A DNA stretch of 13,037 nucleotides, taken from positions 1 to 13,037 of the forward strand of contig JBBRPS010000223.1 in NCBI GenBank assembly GCA_038227745.1. The letters run 5' to 3'. Source of the DNA: DASPXY01 sp038227745. GTDB taxonomy: Bacteria; Planctomycetota; Planctomycetia; Gemmatales; Gemmataceae. Both the position numbers and the translations under genes were made by a program. Within the stretch, counting starts at the first letter, position 1, and every line of letters begins with the position of its first letter. This document shows, piece by piece, positions 12,864 to 13,037 of the stretch. The notes under the pieces are model-generated. The model ran no database searches and was not told where the DNA came from. It was given only the letters and a program-made list of their open reading frames with translations.

Positions 12864-13037
12864 ATGCCACCCAGGCCGACGCAACCGGCTTGAGCAGCCT
12901 CCGATTCTCCGTGGACGGTACGCTCCGCGGGGCGCCGAGGGCTACGCAGGGACCGCAGTCAACCGCGCGCAGGATGCGCCGTCAAGCAGATTCACGTCGG
13001 CCCGTTCCCGGCTTCCCGGCAGGGTAATCGCATCAAA

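Larger units (their letters stand above)
12521..13037. other. 517-bp region without a convincing gene
   Basis: The open frames here are short, arginine/proline-rich and lack ribosome sites. The region probably contains the promoter for the minus-strand pair starting at 12520. It also holds the palindrome at 12601-12617 and two strong hairpins at 12797-12863. No tRNA, CRISPR array or recognised RNA is seen. Confidence 0.55.

Noticed and set aside
12845..13027. 60-codon plus-strand frame starting with GTG
   Set aside because: Starts inside a perfect hairpin, lacks a ribosome site and reads as Arg/Pro/Ala-rich noise.
1..13037. CRISPR array or insertion sequence ends
   Set aside because: No regularly spaced repeat series and no transposase with flanking inverted repeats were seen; the only recombinase is the serine type at the left edge.

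Overview
The window is GC-rich, densely coded bacterial DNA that looks like part of an integrative/transferable element in a Planctomycetota-type host. The host assignment is an inference. It rests mainly on three proteins at 8488-10778 (a sigma-like HTH protein, a DUF932 protein and a small beta-rich protein) that resemble hypothetical proteins I associate with Gemmata-like planctomycetes, and on a FecR-like anti-sigma protein with a lectin-like outer domain. No search could be run.

Layout. (1) 1-5155, minus strand: an element core read leftwards from 5155. In order of transcription it holds a 400-aa protein of unknown function, a zinc-ribbon plus OmpR-type winged-helix regulator, a DUF5659-type small protein, an archaeo-eukaryotic-type primase with a PriCT domain, a 58-aa helical protein, and a serine recombinase cut by the left edge. 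Two junctions are ATGA stop/start overlaps and one gene pair overlaps by 17 bp, so most of this is one translationally coupled unit. A tandem 20-bp-period direct repeat lies ahead of the DUF5659 gene. (2) 5260-8348, plus strand, divergent: a replication-relaxation (MobI-like) protein, a G-tract array and a palindrome at its end, a head-to-head junction between a truncated pilin fragment (minus) and a small envelope-type ORF (plus), then a VirD4/TraG-like coupling ATPase without membrane helices. (3) 8488-10778, plus strand: the sigma-like HTH gene ending in a strong terminator, then DUF932, a basic 98-aa protein and a 148-aa protein, closed by a second double-hairpin terminator. The last two proteins both end in the residues IPF, as SSB does. 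Related 47-bp elements with an anti-Shine-Dalgarno core precede the 8488 and 9367 genes. (4) 10926-12520, minus strand: a two-gene unit (unknown 234-aa protein, then an anti-sigma-like membrane protein) with an ATGA overlap. (5) 12521-13037: no convincing gene, but a 17-bp palindrome and two strong hairpins.

How it may work together: the recombinase would move the element in and out of the chromosome; the primase, DUF5659 and 58-aa proteins would serve its replication or maintenance; the winged-helix protein is the obvious candidate regulator of the divergent operons; the replication-relaxation protein and coupling ATPase would handle DNA for transfer. The least explained parts are the 400-aa/winged-helix pair, the pilin junction, the DUF932 leader and the IPF-tailed pair.
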